Shown piece by piece: positions 1-10,713 of a stretch of DNA of 64,000 bases (the stretch's first letter is position 1; each line of letters opens with the position of its first letter). Where the stretch lies: positions 434,001 to 498,000 of the forward strand of contig JAKSGN010000016.1 of the NCBI GenBank assembly GCA_024180945.1, in the 5' to 3' direction. Source of the stretch: Macrophomina tecta. Taxonomy: Eukaryota > Ascomycota > Dothideomycetes > Botryosphaeriales > Botryosphaeriaceae. The position numbers and the translations under genes are program-made. Under the pieces are notes generated by a model that made no database searches, was not told the origin of the DNA, and saw nothing but the letters and a program-made list of their open reading frames with translations.

Positions 1-1180
1 AACCTAAAACCTAACTCCCGTGACTACCTATTCGATATAGACCCCGATAACTAACTAGAAAGTTACGTAAGGGCCCGCCTTAAACCCTAAACCTATAAAT
101 CTAGTCGTATCCCCAGCCTTTAAACTAAAAATCAAGGCCCTAGATATATTTAATAGAGCTAGAGGGCAACTAGACAAATTTCTATAATAAATCTAAACGT
201 ACTTCTATATATATTAAACCTCCTTTTAAGAGAATACCTAGAAGGTACTATTTACTAGCTCCTATCTAAGGAGTAATACCGCTAAATAGTTCGAACTATA
301 CTAGATTAACTAGGATGGCGCTAAGCCACACGAAGAAACTAAAGAAATTATTAATAGTTTTAAAAAATTTACTAAGGCACTATGTACTACGTTTAATAAT
401 AAGAATTACTATTAAGATACCGCCCATTAAATCTACTGCCTAAAACAAACTGGATTAGCTATTAACTATACTACTTAGTTTCGACTATACGCCTCATGCC
501 TTAAATAAGATAACGAGGTCTTACGTATACTCTACTATAAGGGACTTAAGAACTATATTAAGAATAAATTCGCCCGTACTAAGCTACCTACTACGTACTA
601 GGAAATAGTGTATACTATAATCTAAATTAACTTATGTATATATAATCGTTTCTGGGAGACGAAAAGATTTCCTAGAAATGCTACTAATACCACCTAACCC
701 CGTAATAGTCTACTACTAGGGGACCCTATAGACCTAGATACTAACTAACGAAGGACCCCCCAGCTAGCGCTAGAAAAAGAATAACGCTAACATAAAAAGA
801 GGCTTTACTTCTACTATAGAAAGTATAGATATATTAGTAGAAACTATCTAGATAAATAGACTAGTAACCGGCGAACTAATAATAAAAGAACTACCTCGGC
901 TACTAAAGAATAATCTAAAACTTCTAATTATAATACTCTCTACTAGTCTACCTATAGTATCGAAGCCTGCCTAACTTACTAAAAAGCTAAGAATATTAGC
1001 GGATACTACCTAAAAAACTAGAAACGCCTACTAAACTAGGGCTATAGTAGGCGAGCCCCCTATCCTATAAAACTATAGTAGTATTAACCGAAAATACTAT
1101 AAAATACCTACTAGAGAACGAAGGGGACTCTATAGAATACGAAAACCACTAGATTATTATAAAAAAGATTAATAGATGAC
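1..1180 (+). pseudogene. GypA-1 gag remnant
   Basis: Decayed capsid/nucleocapsid region of GypA-1. It is aligned by eye with 23008-24170 of GypA-2, with long shared blocks such as the stretch following position 300. No frame is open for more than a few dozen codons; the stops are TAG and TAA. The true start lies left of the window. Assignment as gag rests on its position before the protease and RT and on repetition in GypA-2, not on a recognisable intact motif. Confidence 0.7.
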
Positions 1181-1189
1181 GAGCACTTA

Positions 1190-4100
1190 TCCTTATCGAC
1201 TTAGTATTATAAGGGAACTACGTCTTAAACTAATTTATAGAAAAAGCCAATCTAAAGCCCTAAAAAAAGAACTAACCCTATTAGCTAAAAATAGTTAATA
1301 AGTCACCTAGCTCCTTTAGAGATAGAAAGATAATTATCGAAACCCCGAAACTAATTCTTAAATATAAAGACTATAGAGAACGTATCTATCTAGACGTTAC
1401 TAAGATTTCTAAGTACGATATTATTCTCGGTATTTCTTAGTAAAAGAAATAGAAAGTGTAATACGACTAGAATAACGGAGGAATTATCCTTAAGTCTAAA
1501 GAACGAAATTAAAAAGAACTAGAATAGAAACTACGTATTATAGCTAAATCTATTACCCACGTAAGCCTAATCTCGAAAGCTACGCTAGAAAGAATACGAA
1601 AAAATGAATAAGCGATTAAAATAATATAGTACCGCCCTACTACTACGAATAAAGAACGAACCCGATAGATTAGCGCTACTAGACGAGAAAAACTAGACTA
1701 CCTAATACCTATAGAGGGAGATAACCCTACTAGAATATATAAATAGTACCTTAACGGCGTTTCTAAGGAATACTACCGGTTTAAGGAGATTTTTAGAGAA
1801 AAGATTAAAGACGCGCTACTAAAATACTAACTATAGAACTACGAGATTAACCTAAAACTAGATACCGAACCTCGATTTAGGCTATTATATCTAATATTAG
1901 AAAAAGAATTATAAGCGATAAGAGAATACCTAGACCTATTATTAAAGAAAAAATATATTTAATTCTTCTAGTCTTTAGTAGAATTACCCGTTCTCTTCGT
2001 ACTAAAACTAGGAGGTAAGTTATACCTCTACGTAGATTATAGATCTTTAAACGATATTACTATTAAGAACCGCTATTCCTTACCCCGTATTAACGAACTA
2101 AGAGATCGCCTCTTAGAAGCACGGTTCTTTACTAAACTAGACTTACGGGACGGATACTACCTTATCCGAATTAAAGAAGAATATAAATAGAAAACTATAT
2201 TCTAAATCTAATATAGCCTATACGAATATTTAGTAATATTCTTTAGACTTATTAACGCCCCTACTACGTTCCAAGCCCTCGTTAACCACGTTCTACGGGA
2301 ATACCTAGATAGATTCTATATAGCTTACCTTAATAATATTCTAATTTACTCGGAAACCCTAGAAGAATATAAGAAATACGTATCTAAGGTCCTCTAGAAA
2401 CTACTCGAATATAGCCTCTTAGTTAAACTAGAAAAATATACCTTCTATACCTAAAAGGTTAAATTCCTAGGCTTTATTATCGAACTAGGAAAAGTAGTTA
2501 TAGACCTAAGAAAGGTAGAAGATATTCTAAAATAGCCTAAACTAAGAAATATTAAAGAAGTATAAGTCTTTCTAGAATTTACTAACTTCTATCAGCGGTT
2601 TATCGAACGATACTTCTATATAGCTAAACCGCTAATCCGACTTACCCGAAAAGACACCTTATTCGCCTAGAAAGAACTATAATAAAAAGTGTTTAACTAA
2701 CTTAAAAAGGCCTTCGTAGAAGCCCCTATATTAATTATATTTAATTCTAATAAGCCTCTCTATCTTGAAACTAATGTATCTAACTACGCTATTAGCGCTA
2801 CTCTTAGCCAGCTAGACGATAAGAGAAGATTATACTCTATCGCGTACTACTTCCGCAAAATATTATCTGCAGAACTTAACTACGAGATATATAATAAAGA
2901 ACTACTCGCGATTATTATAGTATTTAAAGAATAGCGATATTACCTTAAGAGAGCTAACTACGAAATTATAATATATTTAAATTATAAGAACCTAGGATAC
3001 TTTATAACTACTAAGATATTAAATAGAAGATAAGTACGATAGGTAGAATAACTCGCTTTCTTCTACTTTAAGATCTACTACCGTAAAGAAAATAAAAATA
3101 GTAAGACGAATGTACTTAGCCGTAGAGCTAATTACGTAGAAGAAAAGCCGAAATTATCGCTAGTAGTACTTAGGTAAAATAATAATAATATATTAGGTCC
3201 TAACTGCTCCTAAATTATCGAAGAACTCGACGCACTATAGAAAGAATAAATACTAGTACCTATTATAAGACTAGAAAGCCCTATCGACGATAATAAGACC
3301 TCGAAAGCCCTAATACCCGAATAGAAACCCGAAGACAACGAGAAACGATAAAATAAAGAACTTATAACTATACTAAAAAAAATATAGAAGAAGTAGTAAA
3401 TAAAGAAAAAAATAACACCGCTACTTAAAAATAAATTATCTAAAGAAAATATAACAATAACCCGCTATTCTAGAAACTACTATAATAAATAGGCACCCCC
3501 GAATATAACGACCCCGACCTAGTCTAAGATTATAGAGGCAATATACTATTCCGCGGAAAAATCTACGTACTAACACCTCTACGTAAACGACTAACTAAGG
3601 AATACTATAAATCTATAGTTTACGAATACCCGGGAATAATAAGAACCTTAGAATAACTTACGAGATACTTCTATTTTTCCCGAATAAGGAAAATAGTAAA
3701 AAAAGTTATCTAGAAATATAACGAATATATAAAGAATAAAGCGGTACGATACGTACTATATAAAGAGCTATAGCTTATTATAACGCTAACTAAACCCTAG
3801 AAATTAGTTATAATAGACTTTATTACCGACCTGCTAATTTTAGTAGACCCCGTAACTAAAACACGATATAACGCTATCCTAGTTATCGTCGACCGTCTAA
3901 TAAAATAGGTATACTTTATCCCTTATAATAAGAAAATTAAAGCGGAGGGCTACGCCTATCTTTTCCTTAGATATATTTTTACCCACCATAGAATACCTAA
4001 GGAACTAATTATAAACCGGGACTTACGATTTAGAGCTAAGTTCTAGTAAACCTTAGTCTATAAGCTAGGAACTAAATATAAGATATTAATAATGGTATAC

Positions 4101-4870
4101 CTATAAACTAACGAATAAACGGAATGAACTAACTAAACGCTAAAGTAATACCTAAGATTCTATCTAAACTATAGGTAAAATAACTAGGTCGAACTCCTAC
4201 TACTAGCCTAATACGCGTATAATAGTATATTAATAAAAGCTATATAAATCACGCCCTTCTATACTAACTACGGTTTCGACCCTACCGCCTTCAGAGAACC
4301 CTAGATCTATAAAGTACTCGCCTAAAAAGCTATGCTTAGGGTAGATTAGCTACGCGAATTATACTAAGAACTAGCTCGAGATATTAAATTTACCGTATAC
4401 CGAATAGCTATATACTACGATAGACGGCGCTAGGCGTCGCCGCCCCTAAAGAAGAGAAATAAAGTCTAGCTTCTTAGAAAAAATATTAAAACCACACGAT
4501 TAAACGATAAATTAGACTATAAGAAAATCGGATCCTACTAGATTAAAAAAAAACTTTTACCTATTTCCTTTAAACTTAAACTACTAGAACGAGTAGGTAT
4601 ATATCTAGTTTTCTATATCTCCTTACTCGAACCCATATATAGCAACGCCAAACCCGATCTAGAAATTAAAATATATCCCGATAACGCCGATAGAGAATGG
4701 CTAGTAGAAAAAATCCTTAATAGAGACTAGATTAATAGTTAATATAAGTACCTTATTAAATAGAAAGAAATGGACCCCGTCGGAAATCCTTAGAAACCCT
4801 TATAGAAACTAGTCTCTTACCTTAACTATAAAGGACTTATCTAGGAATACTACTAACGAAACCCTAACTA
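1190..4870 (+). pseudogene. GypA-1 pol remnant: PR-RT-RNaseH-INT-chromodomain
   Basis: Polyprotein for reverse transcription and integration, now non-functional. A protease-like region lies near 1190-1450. RT is clear: [11 protein letters not shown] near 2137-2160, and the active-site box reads YLNNILIYS near 2320-2350, both catalytic Asp codons reading Asn through G-to-A change. RNase H follows at about 2750-3120. The integrase core spans about 3790-4350, with a DFITD start and a later NRD block. A chromodomain lies near 4690-4860 (EWLVEKIL, then YKYLIK and an NP..PL block). Chromodomains of chromoviruses can direct integration to heterochromatin, which fits the nested setting. Stops are TAG/TAA throughout. 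Confidence 0.88.
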
Positions 4871-5501
4871 TCTAAACCTAAAGTATTCTCCCACGACGTA
4901 AAACCCGGAGAAGGCGTTAAGAATACCTAAAACTAGTCTACCGGTGCCTCCTAAAGAACCGTCCTATCGGAACCTACTATATTACTACTACCTAAACTTA
5001 ATAGCTATACTATATACGCCTTCTTAAGCTCTAGCTCCTCTAAGAATAATAAACCCCGACGTACTATTTTATGCTTTTAATCGTTAAGAAACTACTCCTA
5101 CCGCTCTAAACGCTCTAAACGGGCTATAAAAGTAAGAAGGGAGTTTTAAGCCGCCTCTAAAGCCTACTAAGAAGTAGATAGGGTCTTAGTAGTAGCTAAA
5201 CGTTTTCTACGAAGGCGATCGCGCTCCCGATTAACTAAGTTTTCTATAACTATTAATAACTACTTACTAAGAACTAGAAGAACCTATAATCTTAAACCGG
5301 GACACCCTAAATGTTATAGCTACGACCCTAACGGATATACTTAGAATAACGAGAAGATAAAGTTCCTAGCTCTTTCCCTAGTAATACCTTATACTCTTTA
5401 CCCTTCTTACAGTAGTAACTATAGGAAAGTATAACGACAACTCCTAGATAAGCGATACGAATAGCTAAATTACGGCGCTTAAAGAACTTACGACTAGACA
5501 T
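4822..5501 (-). pseudogene. GypA-1 antisense ORF: Cys-rich plus coiled-coil protein, RIP-decayed
   Basis: Read on the minus strand from ATG at 5501, it gives a basic start (MSSRKFFKRRN), then two clustered Cys/Tyr modules (SYSYYCKKGKEYK and SRYSKY..GRSYN), where Tyr codons probably replaced Cys codons by TpG to TpA change. After one frame change near 5260-5280 it continues as a charged helical stretch (NRERDRLRRKR, then ARLERLER, then IVRRGLLFLEELE). The C-terminal part includes LTPSPGF and ends VLYS-stop at 4824-4822, inside the antisense of the chromodomain region. Length 680 nt, not a multiple of three, so one indel is present. The same C-terminus and stop occur in GypA-3 (stop at 27156). 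Function unknown; the layout suggests a zinc-binding or nucleic-acid-binding protein, which is inference. Confidence 0.6.
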
Positions 5502-5588
5502 TACGAAATAAGGTTAGAAATAAGTAACGAAACGAACGAGGAAGAACTACTCTATACTTATAGCTTTAAACTTTCGGGCCAAAAGTCG

Positions 5589-5604
5589 CCTAGAGGGGGG
5601 ATAG
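5589..5604 (+). other. GypA-1 polypurine tract
   Basis: The purine-rich TAGAGGGGGGATAG run immediately precedes the 3' LTR, the expected position of the plus-strand primer. Confidence 0.75.
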
Positions 5605-5988
5605 TATTACGATACTAGCTAGAGGGAACGGAGGAAGAATAGTCCTACTTTCTAAAAAAGGCCCTAACCCCTCGGAGCAGGAAATTCTTAGTCCAGATCA
5701 CGCCCTAAAGGGTAGAAGGTAGATCTATTACTTAGCGCACTAATTATAGATTACTCGACTCACTAGATTACGGTAAGCTAGCTAGTAATCCACTGTAATC
5801 TAACTAAATACCCTATATATATAGGCTATACTTATTTATAGTAGATAGGACCCTTATAGTTAACTTATTAATTAATTCTTATTCTAATATTACGTGCGAC
5901 TCTTCTCTACCTACCGCTACGGCCCCCCGAAAGCCTACGCTACCTAATAATACGCCCGACCTCCCCTAGAAAGAGTAACGGCGTAATA
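5605..5988 (+). repeat. GypA-1 3' LTR (384 bp)
   Basis: It starts TATTACGATA and ends GGCGTAATA, RIPed forms of TG...CA ends. The same 384-bp length is recovered for the split GypA-2 5' LTR (14170-14432 plus 22642-22762), and the sequence is collinear with the un-RIPed solo LTR at 10714-11080 (367 bp). The last 100 bp are the most conserved part among copies. Confidence 0.88.
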
Positions 5989-7468
5989 GCAATTAATAGT
6001 TTAGAAAGTTTACTAAGGCTTTATAGAGATTAATTACTACTAGAACCACGAACTTTTAAGAAAATACTTTAGCATCTATTTTCTTTAGAATTTATTCTAG
6101 CTCTTAAGACTAAAGTTAGAGACCTCGCTAAAATTAAAACCTAGAGATTCGTTAGGCGTTACGTTACTATATAAGTCGGTAAGAAAGTTATCCCTCTTAC
6201 CTAGGTTTTTAAGTATAAACTCGACACTGAGGAATATTTAATTAAATTTAAGGCTAGACTCTACATCCGCGGCGATCTATAATTTACTAAACAGGACATG
6301 TATATAGTAACTTTAGCCGCGCGGACTTTTAGAAGTATTATAGTAATTACAGCAGCCTTCGACCTTAAATTATAATAATATAATAAATACCTTCGTTAAC
6401 AGTCCGATCGATAAGAATATATACTACGAACTACTAGAGGGAATTTACCTACTCGAAGAATTCTAGAACCTTTAACTAAAACTTATTATTTAACTTCTAC
6501 GAGTACTCTACGGCCTTAAGTAATTACTAGCTCTATAGAATAGCTATCTATTAGCAACTAGCTACACGCGCTATTAAATACCTAGTCTTAACTAAGCACC
6601 TCGTAATCGAATTTAATAGAATCTATAGCTTATAATAAAACGTCTTTCTATTCTATAGCGATATATCCTTCGCTAATAACCAGGAAACTAAAAAATTAGC
6701 TTAGAGATATATCTTTTAGCTATTTAACGGACCAATCGATTAGAAGGCTAATAAACAGAGAATAGTTACTATATTAAGTACTAAAGTAGAATTTCTCTTA
6801 CTTTTAGATATAGCAAAAGAACTCCTTTAGTAGAAACGCCTTTTTAAATATATTTAGTTCGATTTAAACCATTATCTCTTTATCCAATACGATAACTGCT
6901 AGATAATTCGACTTTTAGACGAATCTTCGCCTAGACTTACAACGAAGCTACGCCACGTCGATATTTACTAATACTAGCTTCGTTAAGAGATTTAGAATAA
7001 GCGAATTAGACTTTAATAGACTCTATTAGTAGAGATAATTATAGATAGACTTACTAAGGCTTTACCTATATAACGCTTCTAGTAATTTATTAAGTAACTT
7101 AACCTTATTAATATTAGGGACTTGATTTCTTAGAAACCTAAAGATATTCTTTTAGATTAAACTTAATTCTTACGAATATTAAGGTTATAATAAGCACTAG
7201 ACTACTTATTATAAAGGGGGTATATTAACTAAAATCCCCTATTTTAGGTAATACTTCTTTTTTAATATTAGACTTTCTTGCCTTACTACCTTAGGCATCT
7301 CCTTATCTCAAATATTCTATTCTTTAGGTAATAACACTCCTTAGTATCTAATTCCGCATCGGCACTCTTTCTCGGATCTTTGGTATCCTCGGTTATATAG
7401 CTATTACTTATATATATAAGCAAGCCTACCGGCCTTCCTCTTGGGAGAAAGGTAGAAGTATATAGACA
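5989..7468 (+). mobile_element. Cop1, truncated Ty1/copia fragment with 3' LTR
   Basis: A copia pol remnant whose 5' part is missing, cut at the GypA-1 LTR. RT-like text (VFKYKLDTEEYLIKFKARL near 6205-6265) is followed by RNase H-like text (TKLRHVDIY near 6945-6970 and DRLTKALP near 7050). The YVDD active-site region between them is missing, so the RT carries an internal deletion. A purine run (AAAGGGGG, near 7213-7220) precedes a probable LTR. Frames are full of TAG/TAA. This family differs from Cop2 and Cop3. Confidence 0.75.
7223..7468 (+). repeat. Probable Cop1 3' LTR
   Basis: Begins TATTAACTAA directly after the purine tract and may end at TATAGACA near 7468. There is no second copy in the window, so the right boundary is a guess. 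Confidence 0.45.
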
Positions 7469-7544
7469 GAAATTCGATTCTCTCTTCTGACCTCACCGAG
7501 TTCGGGCCTAAGGCCTACCTAAATTCGACAATTACCGACCTCTA

Positions 7545-8116
7545 GAAGGAATATAGCTTAAATAAGACTAAATTCTTCGACTTCTATAAGCGCTTTATAG
7601 CCTTAAAGAGTCACTAGCTCTCTAGTAGAAGTATTTCTATAAGTTCTTAGAAGAGCTCGGTTTGACTTAGATACCTAATGCGCCTTACTTATACGTAAAC
7701 GATTATCTGTTCGTCTTCTTCTTTGTTGATGACATTATTATAGTATACTATAAGCGAGATGAGCCTTTTATAGATGCTTTTTAAGAAGATCTGTTTAAGC
7801 GCTACGAGATAAGAGTACTAGGAGAAGCGTAATGGTTCTTAGCCCTACGTATTATAAGGGATAGGGAGTAAAGGCTCTTATGGCTTTTTTAAGAATTATA
7901 TATCTCGGGCCTTATTACTCGCTACGGTGTTAGTAAAAATTACTTTCTAACAACGCCTCTTCCATTAGATAAAGTGCTCTAAGCGAACCAAGGCACGCAT
8001 GTAAGCGCGCAAGAGATTTACCTTTATTAAAGCAGGATTGGCTTAGCGCAGTTTGTAGCCACTAGTACAAGGGTAGATATTACGTACGCCTATTTAGTAC
8101 TCTCATCCTACCTTAC
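7545..8116 (+). pseudogene. Cop2 reverse transcriptase remnant
   Basis: Decayed copia RT. The active-site box with two Asp is preserved near 7720-7750, followed by text matching 47950-48280 of the full Cop2 (for example TRYGVSKNYF). In-frame stops are TAG/TAA. It is interrupted at 8116 by CopN and resumes after 8953; the joined region is collinear with Cop2, where the same stretch is continuous near 48296. Confidence 0.8.
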
Positions 8117-8275
8117 TGTTGAACTTGGTGGAAAAATTGATGATATTCTCGGTGATAGATAGGAATAAGAAGGGGTGCCCTCTTATATCCGTGCCACTAA
8201 CGCTAGCTATACTACTGAGACACTTGTAAAGCTAACTAGTATAGTTATAACGCTCGTGAAACCGCTATTCCAACA
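8117..8275 (-). repeat. CopN derivative 3' LTR (159 bp)
   Basis: Reverse complement begins TGTTGGAATAGCGG and ends AGTTCAACA. Matches 35848-36006. Confidence 0.92.
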
Positions 8276-8794
8276 CACCCCTTTACGAGTTGGCCTAAAA
8301 GGGTAACTCGTGACACTTGGTATAGTGTTGATGTTGGTACAAGAAGGTAAAGTAAATGAGTAGACGCCTGGCTGGTGCTGGCTACGCTCGGTACAAAGAA
8401 AATGTTAATAAATGCCGTGCTGGCTGGTCTGGTGGTTGATTGGTTGGTTGGTTTGGTGCTTGATCAGGGCACCTCCCGGTCCGGGTTCACTTAGTGGTGG
8501 TGAGTACTCTGGACGGCTATCTCCCGGCCGTTCGGTATGTTGGATGGTATGGCTATGTAACCCGGCCACTCAGTACTTGGTTGGTTGGTTGGAAGAAGCT
8601 AAAAGCTGATATCCTCCTCGTTAATAACGAGGCTGGTTTGTTGTACGTCGGCCTCGGAGAGTAGCTGTAAAGGCTGCGTGTGTTGTTTGCTAGTGCGGTT
8701 GGTGATAGCCATGGTGATTGGTGGAGCGCTTAAGATAGCTAGAATGGATGACACAAGAATGATTTGGCAGCCCTAGCGGCTCCGGGCTCATAAC

Positions 8795-8953
8795 TGTTGA
8801 ACTTGGTGGAAAAATTGATGAGATTCTCGGTGATAGACAGGAATAAGAAGGGGTGCCCTCTTATATCCGTGCCACTAACGCTAGCTATACTACTGAGACA
8901 CTTGTGAAGCTAACTAGTATAGTTATAACGCTCGTGAAACCGCTATTCCAACA
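8795..8953 (-). repeat. CopN derivative 5' LTR (159 bp)
   Basis: Nearly identical to 8117-8275, differing by a few C/T or G/A changes and one T/G. Bordered on its inner side by the tRNA-complementary primer site. Confidence 0.92.
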
Positions 8954-9547
8954 CTTACCAATCCGTCTCCTCGCCACCTAGAGCTATCACAGCGGCTCCT
9001 CAGCTACCTAGCAGAAACGAAGAAACTCGCCTTATGCTTCCAAGGTAATTACGATAAGGACAGCATCTTTACTATCAGCAGTAATGCGGCATTTGCCAAC
9101 GATCCGGACACACGCCGCAGCCACCAAGGCTCGATCATCACAATGTTCGGAGCAGCTGTTAATTGGAAGGCTATTAAGCAGCCTACTGTCACAACCTCTA
9201 CCACCGAAGCTGAGCTTCTCGCCTTGTCAGAAGCTGCCAAGCAGTGCTTCTGGTGGAAGCGCCTCTTCAGAGGAGTGCAGTTCGATCCAGGCCATCAAAT
9301 CAACGTTCAGTGCGATAACAAGCAGACGCTTCGCCTTATGCAAGAGAACGTTGGCAAACTCAACACCAAGCTACGTCATGTGGACATTCACCACCATTGG
9401 CTGCGCCAGGAAGCCCAAGCAGGCAACGTACACCTCCAGTGGACGCCTACAGCAGTGATGTTAGCAGACGGTTTGACCAAAGCCTTGCCTCGCCAAAAGC
9501 ACGCTCAATTCGTCACGGCTATTGGACTCTCACCACTCTATAACTAA
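8954..9547 (+). CDS. Cop2 RNase H domain, open but 5'-partial
   Basis: C-terminal RNase H domain of a copia polyprotein, which removes RNA from the RNA-DNA hybrid. It is open in one frame from the end of the CopN insertion to TAA at 9545-9547 (197 codons). Recognisable blocks in order are PSPRHLELSQRLL, RRSHQGSIITMFG, TTSTTEAELLALSEA, QCDNKQTLRLM, TKLRHVDIHHHWLR and ADGLTKALP. The first catalytic position, usually Asp in a SDA-type block, reads Asn (SSNAAF); a TpG to TpA change on a GAT codon explains this. There is no start codon of its own; it is the tail of an interrupted pol, so it is not an independent gene. Confidence 0.85.
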   Translation, partial: LTNPSPRHLELSQRLLSYLAETKKLALCFQGNYDKDSIFTISSNAAFANDPDTRRSHQGSIITMFGAAVNWKAIKQPTVTTSTTEAELLALSEAAKQCFWWKRLFRGVQFDPGHQINVQCDNKQTLRLMQENVGKLNTKLRHVDIHHHWLRQEAQAGNVHLQWTPTAVMLADGLTKALPRQKHAQFVTAIGLSPLYN

Positions 9548-9929
9548 CCTTATTCCACTTGTTTCCTTATGCAAGATAAGGCGCAACCCTTACTATTCGC
9601 TTACGTCAACAGGGAACTCATGCCTGCGCAGGCATGAGTCTCCCCAGACTCCCCCGAAGTTTTTGCTATTAATTATGTTATTCCAGCTAAATCTTCTTCT
9701 GTTATGGCATGCAGGTCACTGTGAAGCATTGTAGCTCTACTGCCCTAACCCGGTTGTATCTCCTTTCTATACCACACCTCTTGCCACGCAATTTTTGGAA
9801 AGCTTCCGAGTTCAACTCCTAGCGGTGCTCAAGCATTCTTTTTTCCTTTTGCACACACACGACTTCAACACTCGCTCCCACCTTCTTTTTATCACCTACT
9901 CCCCAATCAGGCAGTACGTGAAGGGGGTG
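9548..9929 (+). other. Cop2 3' untranslated region with polypurine tract
   Basis: About 380 bp between the RNase H stop and the LTR. It holds GGCGCAACCCTTA, shared with 48920-48935 of the full Cop2, a perfect palindrome (9616-9639), and a PPT (GTGAAGGGGGTG) at the right edge. Short ORFs here show no family features. Confidence 0.7.
9616..9639. repeat. 24-bp perfect palindrome in Cop2 3' UTR
   Basis: ACTCATGCCTGC followed at once by its reverse complement. The equivalent site in the RIPed Cop2 (48956-48981) is also a perfect palindrome although its bases changed. Confidence 0.9.
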
Positions 9930-10090
9930 TGTTGGATCAATCACGTGTTTCAAGGTCTCCTTATTATCACACCACATCGCTTAGCTTCTATCACTCGTAT
10001 AAGAGGCGGTCGGGTCACCAACCCTCTTCCTCTTCATGCCGATCAATGCCTTTCACTACTGAATAAGCTGCCCCATCACTTGTTCCAACA
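9930..10090 (+). repeat. Cop2 3' LTR variant (161 bp)
   Basis: Begins TGTTGGATCAATCACGTG and ends ACTTGTTCCAACA. The first 18 and last about 15 bases match the 253-bp LTRs at 43623 and 49222, but the middle differs and is about 90 bp shorter, so this is a subfamily or deletion variant. Confidence 0.75.
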
Positions 10091-10713
10091 CTTTCTTATG
10101 TTCTGTTTTGGTAGTGAGGGCTTTGAATGAACCGGGAAGCAGTGTAGGTAAATGTCTGCTCAGCGCTAGCTCTTCCCTATGGCCCGTAGAGGCCGACGGA
10201 GTGTATGAATCATCATCATCATCATCATCATTCAGCCCTCAGCTCACGACGACTTCTGATTGCTTGTTGGATATTCGGCTCATATTTCATTTTGTATTTC
10301 ACCTGTACAGCGGTATATCCAGGAGATTTGCGACCCCTTTTCTCATGTATTTAACCGCCTTCGATTTCCATAGTTTTTGAACCTGCAGAGTCACAGAAAT
10401 TACCTTCTTAGCTGCCTACTTTTTGGTTCAAGTCCGACAGCATCCACAACCTTAATCTTATTAAATGATGAGATCTAATTGACCAATCAGGAGTGTGTAG
10501 AGTGGGTAGAGCTCCCTTTACAATGCCCAAGTATGGGCTGGCGGGGAAAAATTACATTTTTCCGAAATTGACAGTTGTAGTGCAAAACCCGGTATCTGCT
10601 GGTTGATCTCGCTGAATCACACGTCATCGGTTAATTCTATAATGCCATGTTCCTACATGGCCGCTCTCTCGGCTCTCCCATTATTCTAGCGTTTGTACCC
10701 ACCTCGTGCCTAC
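10091..10713. other. Un-RIPed unique sequence, no gene recognised
   Basis: Normal base composition with CA and TG present. No long ORF, no transposon motif and no RNA gene seen. It contains an ATC microsatellite. Probably host intergenic DNA, or old unrecognised material. The last five bases (CCTAC) are the target duplication of the solo LTR. Confidence 0.6.
10209..10231 (+). repeat. (ATC)7 microsatellite
   Basis: Seven perfect ATC units followed by AT. Confidence 0.95.

Larger units (their letters stand above)
1..5988 (+). mobile_element. GypA-1, 5'-truncated Ty3/gypsy chromovirus, RIP-decayed
   Basis: A chromovirus in plus orientation enters from the left window edge and ends with its 3' LTR at 5988. 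Domain order is gag, protease, reverse transcriptase, RNase H, integrase, chromodomain, an antisense ORF, polypurine tract, LTR. Homologous copies are GypA-2 (22642-25886, same strand) and GypA-3 (25887-43622, opposite strand). All frames carry many TAG/TAA codons, and CpA/TpG are depleted, as expected after RIP. The right flank is a Cop1 fragment, so GypA-1 probably inserted into Cop1; the left flank is outside the window, so no target duplication can be checked. Confidence 0.9.
8117..8953 (-). mobile_element. CopN deletion derivative with two LTRs (837 bp)
   Basis: A small copia-type element in minus orientation. Two 159-bp LTRs (8117-8275 and 8795-8953) flank 519 bp of internal sequence. 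A perfect 5-bp TSD, CTTAC, lies at 8112-8116 and 8954-8958. Next to the right LTR the internal sequence, read on the minus strand, starts GTTATGAGCCCGGAGCC, complementary to the anticodon arm of an initiator-Met-type tRNA, a known copia half-tRNA primer site. The internal part matches the ends of the full CopN (34456-35847) with the middle deleted. It cannot encode pol; mobility would need proteins from another element. Confidence 0.92.
7469..10090 (+). mobile_element. Cop2 fragment (RT to 3' LTR), un-RIPed in its right part
   Basis: Collinear with the complete Cop2 at 43623-49474 from its RT onward. RT active site reads FFVDDIIIVYY near 7720-7750. RIP damage is moderate near 7545 and fades toward 8100; sequence right of the CopN insertion is essentially clean. 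The join at 7469-7545 to Cop1 is unclear. The element ends with a PPT (GTGAAGGGGGTG) and a 161-bp LTR. Confidence 0.82.

Noticed and set aside
8412..8609. 65-codon Trp-rich ORF
   Set aside because: Low-complexity TTGG repeats on the non-coding strand of the CopN derivative.
9084..9458. 124-codon ORF overlapping RNase H
   Set aside because: Out-of-frame shadow; the true frame (8954-9547) has RNase H motifs.
9522..10380. Three ORFs of 70-111 codons in series
   Set aside because: They span the Cop2 3' UTR, LTR and microsatellite flank, with no conserved features.
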